From NCBI GenBank assembly GCA_014529385.2, contig CM043961.1, positions 16,720,478-16,784,477 on the forward strand: DNA of 64,000 nt. The letters run 5' to 3'. The DNA is from Adiantum capillus-veneris. Its lineage: Eukaryota; Streptophyta; Polypodiopsida; Polypodiales; Pteridaceae. The translations under genes and the position numbers were made by a program. Every line of letters starts with the position of its first letter. Within the stretch, counting starts at the first letter, position 1. Positions 14,482-29,500 of this stretch are shown piece after piece. Below the pieces are notes generated by a model that was given only the letters and a program-made list of their open reading frames with translations, had not been told where the DNA came from and ran no database searches.

Positions 14482-17400
14482 ATGATTTTATACATCTTTA
14501 CTTGTTCAAAAATTGATTTGAAGCAATTTGGACCAGATTATCAGCATTTCAATCTAGAAGGACATTCTGGAGAAAAATATGACAACTCCGCTAACATCGC
14601 ACTCTATTCAGTGAACAGGACCAATGCAAACCGCGGAGAAGGCCAAGAAGAAGTTAAACCAAAAGGAGAAACTGCAAGAACTGCCCCCATCAACTGGACC
14701 CTGAGTCAGTAAAGGCAGCAAAGGAATCTTATCTTTCTAAAGAGCAGTTAGAAGAACACCACACCACGTTCTTCACGGGCAGATTTAAGAGTGAAGAAGG
14801 GCATCCGGTGGAGTTGCAGCTCTTGCCCAAAGAGGTTTATGATGTCGCAACAAAGCCAGAAACCAAAGGGGCTAATCACAGATTGGGACTCCGACACTTC
14901 TATGAACAAGAGCCCTGCGCAGTAGACTTTCAGAAAGCTTACGAGCTTCTGACCACCATCAAGGAAGACGGAACTGTCCAACTCTCAGAAAACCAAGGAA
15001 ATAAGGTAGAGGCTGTGATTACAAAGGAAATAGTGGCAAAGGCACTCAAATTTCCCACTGAAGGGATGACCATGCAGGCAAGAGATAGAAAAACAACGAG
15101 GGCACGTTTACAAAAGAAACAGTTGCGGCTACATATGCTGATCTCATCCACAAGCAGGTGGAAGAGCCAGCCCGTCTGTACCATCAACATTTCCATTTCC
15201 TGGTGAAAAGGCCACTAAGGTACACGACACCAAATCATGCCGTGGCCACCACTTTTACACAAGTTCTGAAGTCAACCACCAGACAACCTGTGGACCACGC
15301 GCAATATGTGTTAACAACATTGAAGGCCACCAAGAAGGAGGGAAAGATAACCTACTTGGGCGCACCGAAAGTATTGACCAGAATAGACTATCATGCCATC
15401 GGCATGGCCGACAACCTACAGCCTGCAGAACACATAGATCTTGGCAGCTCCACACTATCCAAGATCTACAAGATCTGGTAAGCGATCATTTAAATCAAGT
15501 GATGAATCCGATAACAGTTCATCCGAGCTGCATAGCAGTGAAAGCTCTGACAACGAAGAAAAAAGATCTAGGAGGGAAGAAATGAAGCGAAAATCTGTGG
15601 CTGCCCACCAAGAGGAGCCAACTCAAAAGCAAGCGAGATTTGAAAGAGAAAAACAGGCGTATCAACGCACTAGGCAAGCGCAGGGAAAAGACCCAGAAAA
15701 GTGGGTACCCACGGGCTTGAAGGGGCTTCGAACGAAACATCATTCAAGGAAAGAGGCCGAGGATCCTAAGGATCATTTAGAAAGAATCTACCAAGAGGCA
15801 GAGGCCTTGAAGCTGAAAGAGGCGGAAGAAGTGGCCAAGAAAGCTGAGGAAGCAGCAACTCAAGAGCAAGGCCATGCATCTCCCCGACCCACCTCACCGC
15901 CGCCGAAACAACAGGACCAGCCCATGCCCACTCCACCAGGCCAAGAAACCACTGAAGAAGCCAAGAATGACAAGGAACGAGAGTCTGAGTTCACCCACCA
16001 AACGGAAGCTACAAAGCAAGCTGACCAGGCCAAACAACATGAAGAAAAGGAAGCTGAACAAGAACTTGAACAGACAGTCGAGGAAACTCACAAGACGGCA
16101 GATGAAACTGATAAAGAAGAAGATAAAGAAAAGGAGCAAACCACTACACATGAGGAAGAAACCAACATTGAGAAGGCAGGAAGGACTACAACTGAAGAAA
16201 CTGTAAGGGTTGAGACCACACAGCTTGTTTCCACTCATCCAGAAACTACCGAGGTTTCAAAACCTCAGGATGGCCAGGAAGCAACCATCTCTATAGAAAC
16301 ACCAGCAATAACAACATAGCAAGAAGCAACACAAGAGGCTGACGGCCCATCTCAACTTGCAAGGCAAGAGGAGCGGCAGTCCAATGATGAAGTCATTCTA
16401 CAAGTGAACGAGTATGCAAGGCAGATGCAGATCATGACGGAGAAACTCCGCTCAGCAGTCTTTAGCCGCAGTACTAAAGCCAAAGAATTAGAAATTGTCA
16501 TCGATGCTCTTCAAGGCGAGCTCAACGACAAAATGGCTACAATTTACTAATCTCCAAAATCAGGTACAAGAGCTAAAGACTGAAGCAGGAACGACATCAG
16601 ATAGCTAGGGACAGCCAACATAAAGAAATGGAGGAGTTGGGTGACCTCCTGACTAAGCTATCTGATGCCTGCAAAGTGAAAGATGAGCAGTTGTTGATAG
16701 AAGTGACACCTCTCTCAGCTCAAAAGATTCAAGTACAATTAGATGTAGCAAACGCATCTCTGTAGTATTCTGAACAAAGAATTTATGATCATGCCACTTT
16801 CTTGTGGCAATTAAGAGAAAATCCAGTCGTGGCCTCGATCAAGGGAACGGATGAGGTGTATAAAGCACTTGAAAAGAAAAACAGAGATTTAGAGCTGGAG
16901 TTGAAGCTAGAGCTGGAGCTCCTTAAAGAGATTGCAGAATTGAAAAGAGTAAACCAACTCCTGAGAGATGGAAAGCCAGACATATAGGAAGAGGCAGGCA
17001 CTTCAGAGCCGCCCCAAGTGGAAATCCCCTCGGTCTCATTTGCTAACTTTGAGACGCACTCTACAGCAGAGCCGAGTGGGGGAGAAGATTTTCAAGTCCA
17101 AATCACAGTGGAAGACACAGTGCTGATGGTCCAGCTGTCAAAGGCTAAAGAAGATGCACTGAAGGAGAGGATCGCCTTGGAGGTAGATGAGCAGTGGAAG
17201 GCAGCTATGGATTGGGAGTTGAGAGTTTTACACTCTATCAACGTCACACAGCTCACTCCCAATCAAATCAATGCTCAATGGCACCAACAATCCCTGCCAT
17301 ACCCTCTCATCAAGGTCAAACTCTTACAGGTAAAGAAAAGATTATACAGGGATATGCAAGAAGATGGTGCAAATCAAGACCACCCAAAGTGGAGGCTAAG

Positions 17401-18094
17401 CTGGCTGAACAAGAAGCCAAGATAATTGATTCTGTTCACGAGAGCACCTGCGGCCATACAGAAAGATCAAACATTTTGTCTTGTACCTTGAGTAAGGACA
17501 TGGCAAGCACACGAAGCACTGCAGAAGAAGAGGCCAACATGGCTAAACTTTCCCAGGCTGCCATCTCCAGAGATAGACCAAGGAACAGAATAATACATGG
17601 TGAAAACCCTAACGGGCGCCATGACATTCTTCAAAAGTCTGCCAAATCTCTCTTGTGCCATGCTATATAAAATCTGTCGGATGCTACTCACATGCATACA
17701 GGTCTTCAATGATCCGGAGCGGACAGGAGCCCCATGGCTCTCATTTTTAGAAGGAAACAAAGGCCTCTGCTATGATCTAAGTGGGCAGCCCTCAGAGGAA
17801 GTTCTTTATGGATTTTATGCTCGATGCATGTTTCTGCCCTCGCACAATATGCTAGCTTTTCAGGAGGCATTTTACACTGGCTTCTTCACCTGGCCAACGA
17901 AGATATTTGCACCGTTGATAAGCAACCTCACCACAAGATTTGTCGAATACTTCGCAGTGGAAAAGAAAAAAAAAAGTCACCATACAGTTTTTCAAGTGCC
18001 AGACAAAGAACGCAAAATCACATACGAAAAGGCACTGGAAGCACTGAAGGACCGCCTCACTCGCCGTCAACCTGAAGATTATTTCAGCCCATAA
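14482..18094 (+). pseudogene. Coding region of the unknown LTR element, with coiled-coil segment
   Basis: An N-terminal part (about 14.7-15.45 kb) has a globular look, with motifs such as LVKRPLRYTTPNHAVA. I could only loosely compare it with plant mobile-element domains. The middle (15441-16319) is a long Glu/Lys/Gln/Thr-rich low-complexity segment expected to form coiled coil or disordered helix, with more heptad-like sequence at 16.4-17.0 kb. The C-terminal part (about 17.6-18.09 kb) is again globular, with aromatic-rich motifs (FYARCMFLPSHNMLAFQEAF) and a Lys-rich tail. It is broken in several places. No catalytic domain is recognised. A structural, Gag-like role is speculation. Confidence 0.5.
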
Positions 18095-18133
18095 AGCTGT
18101 GTCAAGAGATGACACAAGCGAGGAGAGGGGGGA

Positions 18134-18555
18134 TGTTAGCAGCAAGCCCACGCGGACACCATTTTTCGGAGTTCTCCTTGTAAAACCAATTATTATTTTA
18201 ATAAATCTAGAATATTGTAACTCTTGTTTTCTTGATAAACCTTGTAATTAATGAGCCGGGGCTACAAGCTTCCAGATTGTATCATCCATTCAATTTCCAA
18301 CTTTGGTAGAACTCCAAATTATTACTTTTGACCACCCAAAAACCTTGGCTAAGGTATAAAACCCAATTTTTGTAAGTTTTTTATAAGTTTTAGATAAGAA
18401 ATACACAGCGTGAGCTAACGGCGCTTACTTCTCTCCTTCTCGCGCTTCCTACTCCCTCTCCGGTTGTCACATTGCGAATGCGTTTGTTGCATTGGAACCG
18501 CAGGTAAGAGCTCTACACATTGACGTAAGCAGTTCCCAGTATTTCGTAGCTTTTG
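18134..18555 (+). repeat. LTR of the unknown coiled-coil element
   Basis: It starts TGTTAGCAGC directly after a polypurine tract. It contains a TATA-like GGTATAAAACCC at about 18353 and a polyadenylation-like AATAAA at 18200, and is followed by a primer-site-like TTGGTGTCGCC at about 18556. The right boundary is approximate. The first ten bases match the putative LTR starting at 22636. Confidence 0.55.
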
Positions 18556-18970
18556 GTGTCGCCAACCCGTGGCCTAATTTCATCATAACTAGGCATTTAT
18601 ACTTTTAAACGAAAACTTAGCATAGGCGGGATATTGGGGCATCATTGCTAAGCATTTAGATGCATTTTGGGTCGAAAATGACTAGGTCAAAAATCCACTG
18701 TTGTTAATAATTGCGATTTTGGAACTTGACCTAAAGTGGGGTTTGAGGCCATAGGCATGTGTGCTTAGGTCTTGTAAACTTTTCCTAGAAGTTTTATTAC
18801 ATTTGGATGTCATTTGATGCTGTAACGGATGTGATTTGCCTGCCGATGAGCGATTGGCTTTTGGTGGTTTCAGTCACTTGAGTGTAGCGTGAGTTAGATG
18901 TGAGTTGTTAGTTCTTTTCCAAGAGCTTGACAACCTCTTGTAGCCTCTATGCACTAGTCGAGTCAGCTTC
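18556..18970 (+). other. Leader-like remnant after the LTR
   Basis: It begins with the primer-site-like TTGGTGTCGCC and carries a CACTGTTGTTAATAATTGCG word similar to the leader repeats at 13.86-14.44 kb. It is probably the start of a second internal region, truncated. No coding signal. Confidence 0.4.
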
Positions 18971-19127
18971 GTCCCATGGTTTAACAAATTAATCCATGTT
19001 CTCACTAATATTGCAATAAGATAGGATGGTAAGGTTAGACATACGTCCCACACAGTGTCGATAGCTTCTAGCTAGGAAATTCCATTTACAACATTGCCAT
19101 GAACCTGATGTATTTCACCTTCCATTC

Positions 19128-19193
<66 letters not shown>

Positions 19194-20640
19194 CACACAC
19201 ACACACGTTTTCTATTTCAATGCCTTGTTGGGTTGTTCTCTTTTCCCTTTTTGGAAGCAAAATGACTGTAGAGAGACGTAGACTAGAACAATTGAACTGT
19301 GCACTACAAAATTCTACTGTGCCAGAATAATGCAAATTCTAGCTACTCTTTTGATTAATCTGCTAAGGATGACCTTGGTTTTTATTTTTGCTTTGTGATG
19401 ACTATTGTGGTAATGTACATAGATGTGCTAGTTTTCTCAAAGAATTAAGCATCCCTCATTCATCGTCACATCAAACATTCATTTTAGATGCATATCTTTA
19501 ACACCCTCTTTGTATCTTATAATGCACTTACCCTCTAGATTTCACTCAAACTATGATGGCTTTCTAGGTTTGCTATATATCTATGCTTCTTTAACTTGCT
19601 TTGATTTTCAAGTTAGAGAAACCATTGAAGGATTCTAAAAATTAAATCTTTTTTTTTCTACAATTGTTTTGAACTATACACAATTAAAATTTAATTTTCA
19701 CAATTCTTTTCGTCTATAAATAGCCTTTTTAGTATGCATAAAATTATTTTCGTTTGCATGATCAATGAACCTTTAACCACTAGATTGGGTCTCCATGCAT
19801 GGTATGTTGGTCTAAGTTTCCTTTCATTGAAGATTTCTTCAATAGGTTAACCATTTCACTCTTGATGGTTATTTTAGCAAATTTCCTGCAAAATGGCAAG
19901 AGTATCGGCACGCATAAATGAGGGTGAAATAATTAGCAATTCAAAGTTTATATATGCTTTATCCAAGCCAAGTACAGACATGTTGAATAGTCAGCATATT
20001 GATTTGACAATGGCCGTACGTTTTGATGTACAAGATAAAATCAAGAATATTGAGAGTAAAGTAGAAACTATTTCAAGGGCATGCAGCAGGCACATGTGGA
20101 TATGAAGGTTTATTCAATGATTGAAACTTATTTTTAGCAGTTACAAGATGCACGACAAGAATTGCATACACTTGAGGCTAGTGGGAATGTTTCTATGGAG
20201 AGGTAGATGGAGATGCAATTTGTCATCAATACAAATGCCCAAGATCTAATAGTTCTTGTTGTCAGTGATTCTGGCACAATAAACAAGGATGTTGTTTTGG
20301 CTTTACATCTTATCATCACCACTCTTATGAGCTTATCATACTTGACCTCAAATGATTTTGAGCATTATTTACTAAGTTTATGCTTATTTTTACATCTAGG
20401 TGAAGCTACAAATGATGAATACACTTTTAGGGTGCCTTAAAGATCATGAGACTTTTGTTAGCGATGCTCTTTCATAGTTGTAATGTAATGGAAATTGCCT
20501 ATGAACTTTGAGAGTAGCGGAATTAGGAAATTAGGTGAAGCACTTTTGAGAGATTACATTATGAGCATATCTGGTGAACTTAATTGATGGTACCAACATA
20601 AACATGGTACTTAGTTAACTTGGCATGAACAATACTTTTG
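18971..20640. other. Mostly non-coding region with weak coding remnant
   Basis: Contains a GA/CA microsatellite and a faint coding-like stretch at 19893-20440. The stretch has a helix-forming segment (DVQDKIKNIESKVETI) and a hydrophobic segment near its end. I recognise no family; it may be a degraded transposon ORF. Confidence 0.4.
19130..19206. repeat. Compound (GA)n(CA)n microsatellite
   Basis: About 58 bp of GA is followed by about 16 bp of CA, seen directly. Confidence 0.95.
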
Positions 20641-21089
20641 CAAGAGAGAGAGTTTAGAGAACATGACAATAGTTGAGGACCGGATTCATATGGAGCCGGT
20701 CCACCCTCCAACAAGCATTTGTATTATAGTTTCTCTCATCAAGAGAGACTTGGTACAATACAATCTTTGTGTTCCTTGTGACCTACGTGATGCAATGAAG
20801 ATGGAAATCTTCATGCATCACAAGCATAACATAAACTTGTAGAAAGCATTAACTATCCCAAGGCCTCAAACACCTTCAAAGGTGGAGAGAGCTAGCGGGG
20901 AATGAGGGTAGGGAAGAGGAAGAAGAAACATTCCATAGGAGAAAGAAATAGTTCCTAGCATATCATTACTCTTCTTGCTAGCATACATAATAGCATAGTA
21001 ATGGAGATGGAGAAGATGGCAATCTTAAGCATTGGAGCACGGCTCTTGGTTGGATTTTCATTCCATAGCCAAGAGTGTTGATGTAGGCT

Positions 21090-21436
21090 CTCACTTATCA
21101 CAAGCTTGGAGAAAGAGGTGGTGTTCCTCCACTTTCACCAAGTGAGAATACCTTGCAAATGAGTGTGTGTGTGTGGAGTATATCCCCCTAGCACCCCCCT
21201 TCCTTGATTTGGGAAAAAATTCTAATGCTCCAAGCTCATTGGACCCTCTCCCCCTAGCTCCCACTCATCACAAGCTTGGAAAAGGAGGTGGTGTTCCTCC
21301 ACTTTCACCAAGTGAGAATACCTTGCAAATGAGTGTGTATGTGTGTGTGTGTGGAGTATATCTCCCTAGCACCCCCCTTCCTTGCTTTGGGAAAAATTTC
21401 TACATGCTCCAAGCTCATTGGACCCTCTCCCCCTAG
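21090..21436. repeat. Two-copy tandem repeat, unit about 170-178 bp
   Basis: 21090-21257 and 21259-21436 align over their full length at about 93% by eye. The second copy carries a longer TG run. No coding function. Confidence 0.9.
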
Positions 21437-21836
21437 CCAATCACATGCAGCATGCAGTCAAGCACATGGGTAGTCTTTTGACAAGTGTCCTTCTTACCCC
21501 TTAGAGAGAGAGAGCTTGAAAATATCTAGATATTTTTTGGATGGAAGTAGAATCTCATTGGACCCCTCTTTAGCCCAACCAATAGCATCAAGAACACCAT
21601 GTGGTTAAGCTTAGTGAGAGTCCCATGTACTCTTTTAGAATTTCCCGAACTTTGAGATTTTTATGCATAGGAATTTTCTCAAGAAACTTCCTCATTAAGT
21701 GTGTAGTTTCTCTTTTCGACTCAAGCATCTTACCCCCCATGCATAGGAAGCTTCTCAAGCAACTTCCTCATTAAATGTGAGAAGTACCTCAAGTACCTTA
21801 GTCATCAAGCATGACAAGCACCTTAGGTGGAGTTCC

Positions 21837-22023
21837 CACCTAGCTTGTTTAAGTTTAGGTCGGGTTCCCACCTCAAGCACAGCCCTAGCTTGCTTAAGTT
21901 TAGGTTCGGTTCCCACCTCAAGCACATCCCTAGCTTGCTTAAGGTTCCCACCTCAAGCACAGTCCTAGCTTGCTTAAGTTTAGGTCGGGTTCGCACCTCA
22001 AGCTCAGCCCTAGCTTGCTTAAG
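21837..22023. repeat. Tandem minisatellite, about four copies of a 35-51 bp unit
   Basis: The unit CCTAGCTTGCTTAAG plus a TTTAGGTCGGGTTC/CCACCTCAAGCACAG block repeats in a head-to-tail array. One unit lacks the central block. Confidence 0.88.
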
Positions 22024-22635
22024 GTCAAAGGACTTTTAACACTAACCATTGGAGGTCTTTAATGAAGCTAACCCTAAGGTCTTTTAAGCTTCATTAGTTA
22101 ACCTTGCTCTTTGACAAACCATCTCTCATTTGGGCCCCTTTACCATTGGCCCCGTGTTGAGATAGATCCGTAAGCACATGTCTATATTCAAACCCTTGTT
22201 CCCATTTATTCTCCCACATTAAATGATCAGTTTAATATGAGAAAATCATATGGTAAAGTTACATATTATATTTTATGACATGTAACAAGGTAAAGGACCA
22301 GTGTTCTCACTAGCACCTCCTATGCACAGGGTATCTTAGGAAGAGATAACCATTGTGTAGCCTTGCATAGTTTACATCTTGGGTTTACAAGATGATATGG
22401 TTGTGGGTGATTTCATGATACCATGTAAACACACTTACCACATCTTCTACTTTTTCAAAATGTGTATGTGTAATAATGTTTCCTTGTCAATGGATTGCAT
22501 CCAAGATATCCATCATGCTATGAAGAGGATGTTTAGTGTAAAGAAAACACTCATTGTAAAAACCCATAATGAAAAACGTATCCCACTTGGTATATACTAA
22601 ATAAGTCTAGCTTTAAAGATTAAGTTATTGATTAT

Positions 22636-23700
22636 TGTTAGCAGCGGCTAACACATGCTACACCAATTATGCACCAAGTTGGGGATTTGCTACGGATGTG
22701 CATAATATTTCAATATTTCCTATTCACATTGTATAAGGTCTTGGGCTCGTTGGGAGTTCCAAATTGTATATGCTAGAGGGCTCAACTTAATCCCATAGTA
22801 GAAAGGCTTGTGGTGCATTCCTTTATAAGAAATCTTTTAATGCAAAGAGGCTTCATTCTTGAGGATCCATTCTTGAGTACTCACTCTTGAGAGTTCACTC
22901 TTGTGTGTTCACGTTATGGATGGTCTAGCCTTGAGCTTAATGCCCATCCTTAGAAGACTAGTGCTAATCCTTTGTAATTAGAGAAGAATTTTTTAATCTA
23001 ATCTCTACTTTCTTCAATAGTCTTAATTCTTCTTTATTCCATTATGTCATGAAGTAGTTTCACCTTCTCATTATTCTAGATTTGAGTGTGTGGTGATGAC
23101 TTCTTGCTTATTGACCACTCCTATACTTCTATGAGTACTCAATTTGTGATATTTAACATATCTAATTAGGTTGATTAAGTAGGTTATTAATCTTGTGATT
23201 AGAGTATGTGCCCTATTGTTTGCTCGTGTGTGGATGTGACATTTAACATCTCTAATTACGTTGATTAAGTAGGTTATCAATCCTGTGATTAGAGTATGTG
23301 CCCTATTGTTTGCTCGTGTATGGATGGGTTTAATGAAATTCAAGCACCATTCACCCTTGTGTGTGTAGCTTTTGATTAAGTACCTTGATTGGCATGTGGT
23401 GATTGGAGAGGCCAACACCAATGAAATTAGTATGTGTTTGTCAAGAGAGTACTTTAAGAGTCTAGTCTATGGCAAGTTGGACATTGGTGGGCTTAATGTG
23501 TGTAGGTGATGATTGATTGATGATTATGGTGTGATTAGAGTTAGTGGTTCATGGCTAGTCTCTATTGCATTGGAAGAGCATTCTCTTGAGTCCTCTCATT
23601 CAATACATCCAATGATGCTCATGCTTCCATTCCCTAGCCGGGTTGATAATTTTGTTGGCATTGGGTTGTGATTAGGTCATGCTACAATTACCCCCCAACA
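22636..23700 (+). repeat. Putative LTR ending CCCCCAACA, plus orientation
   Basis: It starts TGTTAGCAGC and ends CCAACA, giving TG...CA ends, about 1065 bp. It is followed at once by a primer-site-like TTGGCGTCG. The terminal 230 bp (23470-23700) is about 90% identical, inverted, to 26245-26489, which supports the right boundary. The left boundary is only inferred from the TGTTAGCAGC shared with 18134. Confidence 0.5.
23152..23327. repeat. Two-copy tandem repeat, unit 90 bp
   Basis: 23152-23241 and 23242-23327 differ at only a handful of bases. The repeat lies inside the putative LTR. Confidence 0.9.
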
Positions 23701-26244
<2,544 letters not shown>

Positions 26245-26495
26245 TGTTGGGGGTAATCGTAGCATGACCTAATCACAACCCGAGACTAACAAAACTATCA
26301 ATCCTAGGATCGGCAACCCAGCTAGAGAATGGAAGCATGAACATCATTGGATGTATTGAATGAGAGGATTCAAGAAAATGCTCTTCCAATGCAATAGAGA
26401 TTAGCCATGAACCACTAACTCTAATCACACCATAATCATCAATCAAGAATCACCTACACACATTAAGCCCATCAAAGTCCAACTTGCCATAGATT
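26245..26495 (-). repeat. Truncated LTR, minus orientation
   Basis: Its reverse complement matches 23470-23700 at about 90% by eye, including the terminal CCCCAACA. Inward of it the minus strand reads TTTGGCGCCGCTGTCGGGG, a typical plant Ty3/gypsy primer-site shape. The outer part is cut off where family A copy 2 begins. Confidence 0.65.
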
Positions 26496-26509
26496 AGAAT
26501 CTCAAAGCC

Positions 26510-29500
26510 CAGGTTAACCATGGTCTCGTATAGGTTACTTTGAGTTCAATCTGGGTCGTTTTAATCATTGATTCTAATAATTTCAGGTAGGTGGAATACT
26601 ACATAGCATTGACACATGCTCTTGTATCCATAAGTGCTCTTTTTGTTGTGCCATTGGCGAGCCGGACATTGATCCGAACATCCATACTGTCGAGCCAAGT
26701 TTTCTCAATTTTTACTGCTACAATAGGAGGTGGTAGTTGGTGCTTTTCCTTTCTCTTTGAATTCCACAACTTGGCCTCCTTCTGTGCTTGATCTTTGATT
26801 GTTTGAGCTCTTTTTTGTCGCTCCTTAGCTAGGTGTATCTTTTTCAGCATGTTGGTAGTGAGAGGTTGTTGATACTTTTTTAGTCTATAGCCATTTATCC
26901 AGTTAGAAATCACCTCTCCCTCTAATGTTTCAAGTTGGACTCCTCCACTTGGTGATATGTCATTGATCACAAATGGATCATTACCCCACCTGCGAAGCTT
27001 CTTGGAATGTTGCTTAAGGGTGTAGACTAACACGTAATCTCCCTTTTAAAAATCCTTCTTTTTCTCATGTTGGTCATGGAATTGTGTCATTTGTCACTTT
27101 TTCGTTTACATTGCTACAACCGGCTGAAGCCTAGTCTCGTCCAACTAGAAAAATTGTTCCACTCTGTCAGACAACTCATGTCCAGTTCATTCTAGGGTTT
27201 GAGCTACACATAGCGTCGCAATTAAGAATTCTAATGGCAGTATCACATTTATTTTAAACACTAAGTTGAAAGGAGCTACATTTTTTGGTGTTTTATATGC
27301 TACTCGATATGCCCAAATGGATGAATGTAGCTTTAGTTCCCAATCTGATCTAGATTCACTGATAATCTTTGTTAACATTGTGCACAATATTTTGTTGGTA
27401 CTCTAGGCCTATCCATTGTCTTGAGGATGATATGGAGATGATTTAGAATGAATTACCATAAATTAATGCAGCAGAAAATCAATCATATCATTGAGGAAGG
27501 AGTGCCTCTATCACTCACAATCTCTAAAGGAAGGCCATATCGCATGAAAATATTCTCGTACAAGAATTGTGTTGTGGTTCTAGCATCATTTTTCTGTGTA
27601 GACTTTGCCTCAACCCACTTGGTTAAGTAATTCCTTGCCACTATGATGTATTGAGCATGCATCCTATATGTTGGTGGCAAGATATTCCCTACAAAGTCTA
27701 TTCCCCATTTGGTAAAGGCACGTGCTCCCATTAGTGGTCTCAACGGGATTTCATCTCGTTGAGTCGGTACTTTAGTAAGTTGGCATGCATCACATTATTC
27801 TACATAATACTCAGGATCCATGAACAGAGTAGAAATCCCTGCTATAAGTATCACTTTTGTGGTTTTTTTTTTGCCGAAAAGTGTCCTATTCGACCAATGT
27901 GTGCTTGCTCAATAATGGGTAGATATTCATGTTTTGCAGCACAAATTCTTTAGTTGTCATCCCCTCTGTTCTGATAAAGTTGGTTTTCAATAATAGCATA
28001 ATTTATGGCTTTGTTTTGTATCAATCGTAGTTTAGCTTTGCTCTAGTTTTTTGGAAGTCTACCTTCCTCTAAGTATTCCATAATGTACTTTGTCCACTTG
28101 GGTGCTATTGCTATCCTGAACAGTGTAGAATGATCAATTGACTTGTTAATTGCACAAACATCACATGAGCTAACATAGTCGTGTATGCTTTTCTGCATGA
28201 TAGGCCAATACACTCCAAGTAGCATCAATTTTTGATATGTTTGCATTTTGGCATTGTGGATGCCCATAATTTGCACATGATCTTGTTGCATATATATCTA
28301 TTTTTTTCATGTCTCAATGCATAACCTAAGTATGACATCATGTCCTTGCTTGTATAAGTGCACTGTAATCGACACTAAATTACAGGATTTCTCGATAATG
28401 GATGGTTATTTCTTGATTTGTAGCGAACCAATGGTGAGCAAAGGTATAACTTGTTCGCTCTCCTTGGTACCATCTGAAGGTTGAAGAGATATGAGTCACG
28501 AAAGTCATCCTCAACCCCTAAGGGAGCTTCCCCATGTAGCATTTGCAACAAATGATCCACTCTCTAGTGTATAGTTCCCTTTTTTACCACTATCATGAAG
28601 TCAAACTCAAGCAATATTAGGAACCATCTAATAATGTGACACGCATTGCATGGTTTTTTCACCAAGTATAACAATGTTTGATGATCCAAAAGAACACAAA
28701 CTTTTTCTCAAGAAGGTAATGTCTAAACTTTTTGACAGAATAGATCATCCCTAATCCTTCTCTTTCTGTGGTCATATAATTTTTCTAGATGCTATTAAGC
28801 TGTGAACTAAAGTAACAAATCAAAAAATCCATGTTGTTTTCTCCAGAATGAGCCAAGATACATTCACTTGCATAAGCTGATTCATCTATATGGACGTGGA
28901 ACATCTTGTTTCAGTCAAGAGCTCTCAATATTGGAGTAGAAATGAGTTTTTGCTTCAATTATTATTAAAGTGCTTTTTCACATTCCTCATTCCATTCGAA
29001 CTTCATGACGAGCGCATAGAGAGGTTTTGCAATTATCGTGTACATGTAAATGAACCTACAATAATATCCACAATGGCCCATAAAGGCTTGAACCTCTCTA
29101 ACTTTTTTTGGTCTAGGGAGAGCAAAAATCGCTTGTTTCTTTCCAAGATCAGTGGAAATGCCGTTTTTGGACGCAATATGTCCTAGAATCTTACCTTGTC
29201 TTACCATGAAAACACACTTTTCAAGATTTAGATAGATACGATACGTTCTGCATTTTTCTTCAAGTGATCGACATGCTCATTTTTATAAAGAGAATGCACA
29301 CATAGGTCATCCATGTAAATCTCTAAGATTGTCTTAGATATTCTTTGAAGGCATGACTCATCAGCCTTTGGAATGTGGTAGGAGAATTGGTTAGACCAAA
29401 TGGAGTTATCCGATATGAAAATATGCCCCATTTTGTAGCAAAGACAGTTTTGTGTTGTTCCTCCAGCTTGATCGTGAGTTGATTATAGCATGGAGAGCGA

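Larger units (their letters stand above)
12440..18555 (+). mobile_element. LTR element of unknown type with long leader and coiled-coil ORFs, broken
   Basis: The parts are a 2-kb non-coding leader (about 12.45-14.48 kb), a broken coding region (14482-18094), a polypurine tract (about 18119-18132) and an LTR beginning TGTTAGCAGC at 18134. No reverse transcriptase, integrase, protease or zinc knuckle was recognised, so it looks non-autonomous, or built on a plant mobile-domain protein. The 5' LTR is not visible. Sequence just after the LTR (18.56-18.97 kb) resembles the leader again, as if a second internal region once followed. It is a fossil with several breaks. Confidence 0.55.
20641..22635. 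other. Repeat-rich non-coding region
   Basis: Apart from the two tandem arrays listed, I see no gene. A pair of related phrases with AAGCAACTTCCTCATTAA-type cores lies at about 21670-21780. Confidence 0.45.

Noticed and set aside
15441-16319. Long charged ORF as an intact host coiled-coil gene
   Set aside because: It is followed by a polypurine tract and an LTR in the same orientation and is part of a longer broken coding region, so a retroelement origin fits better.
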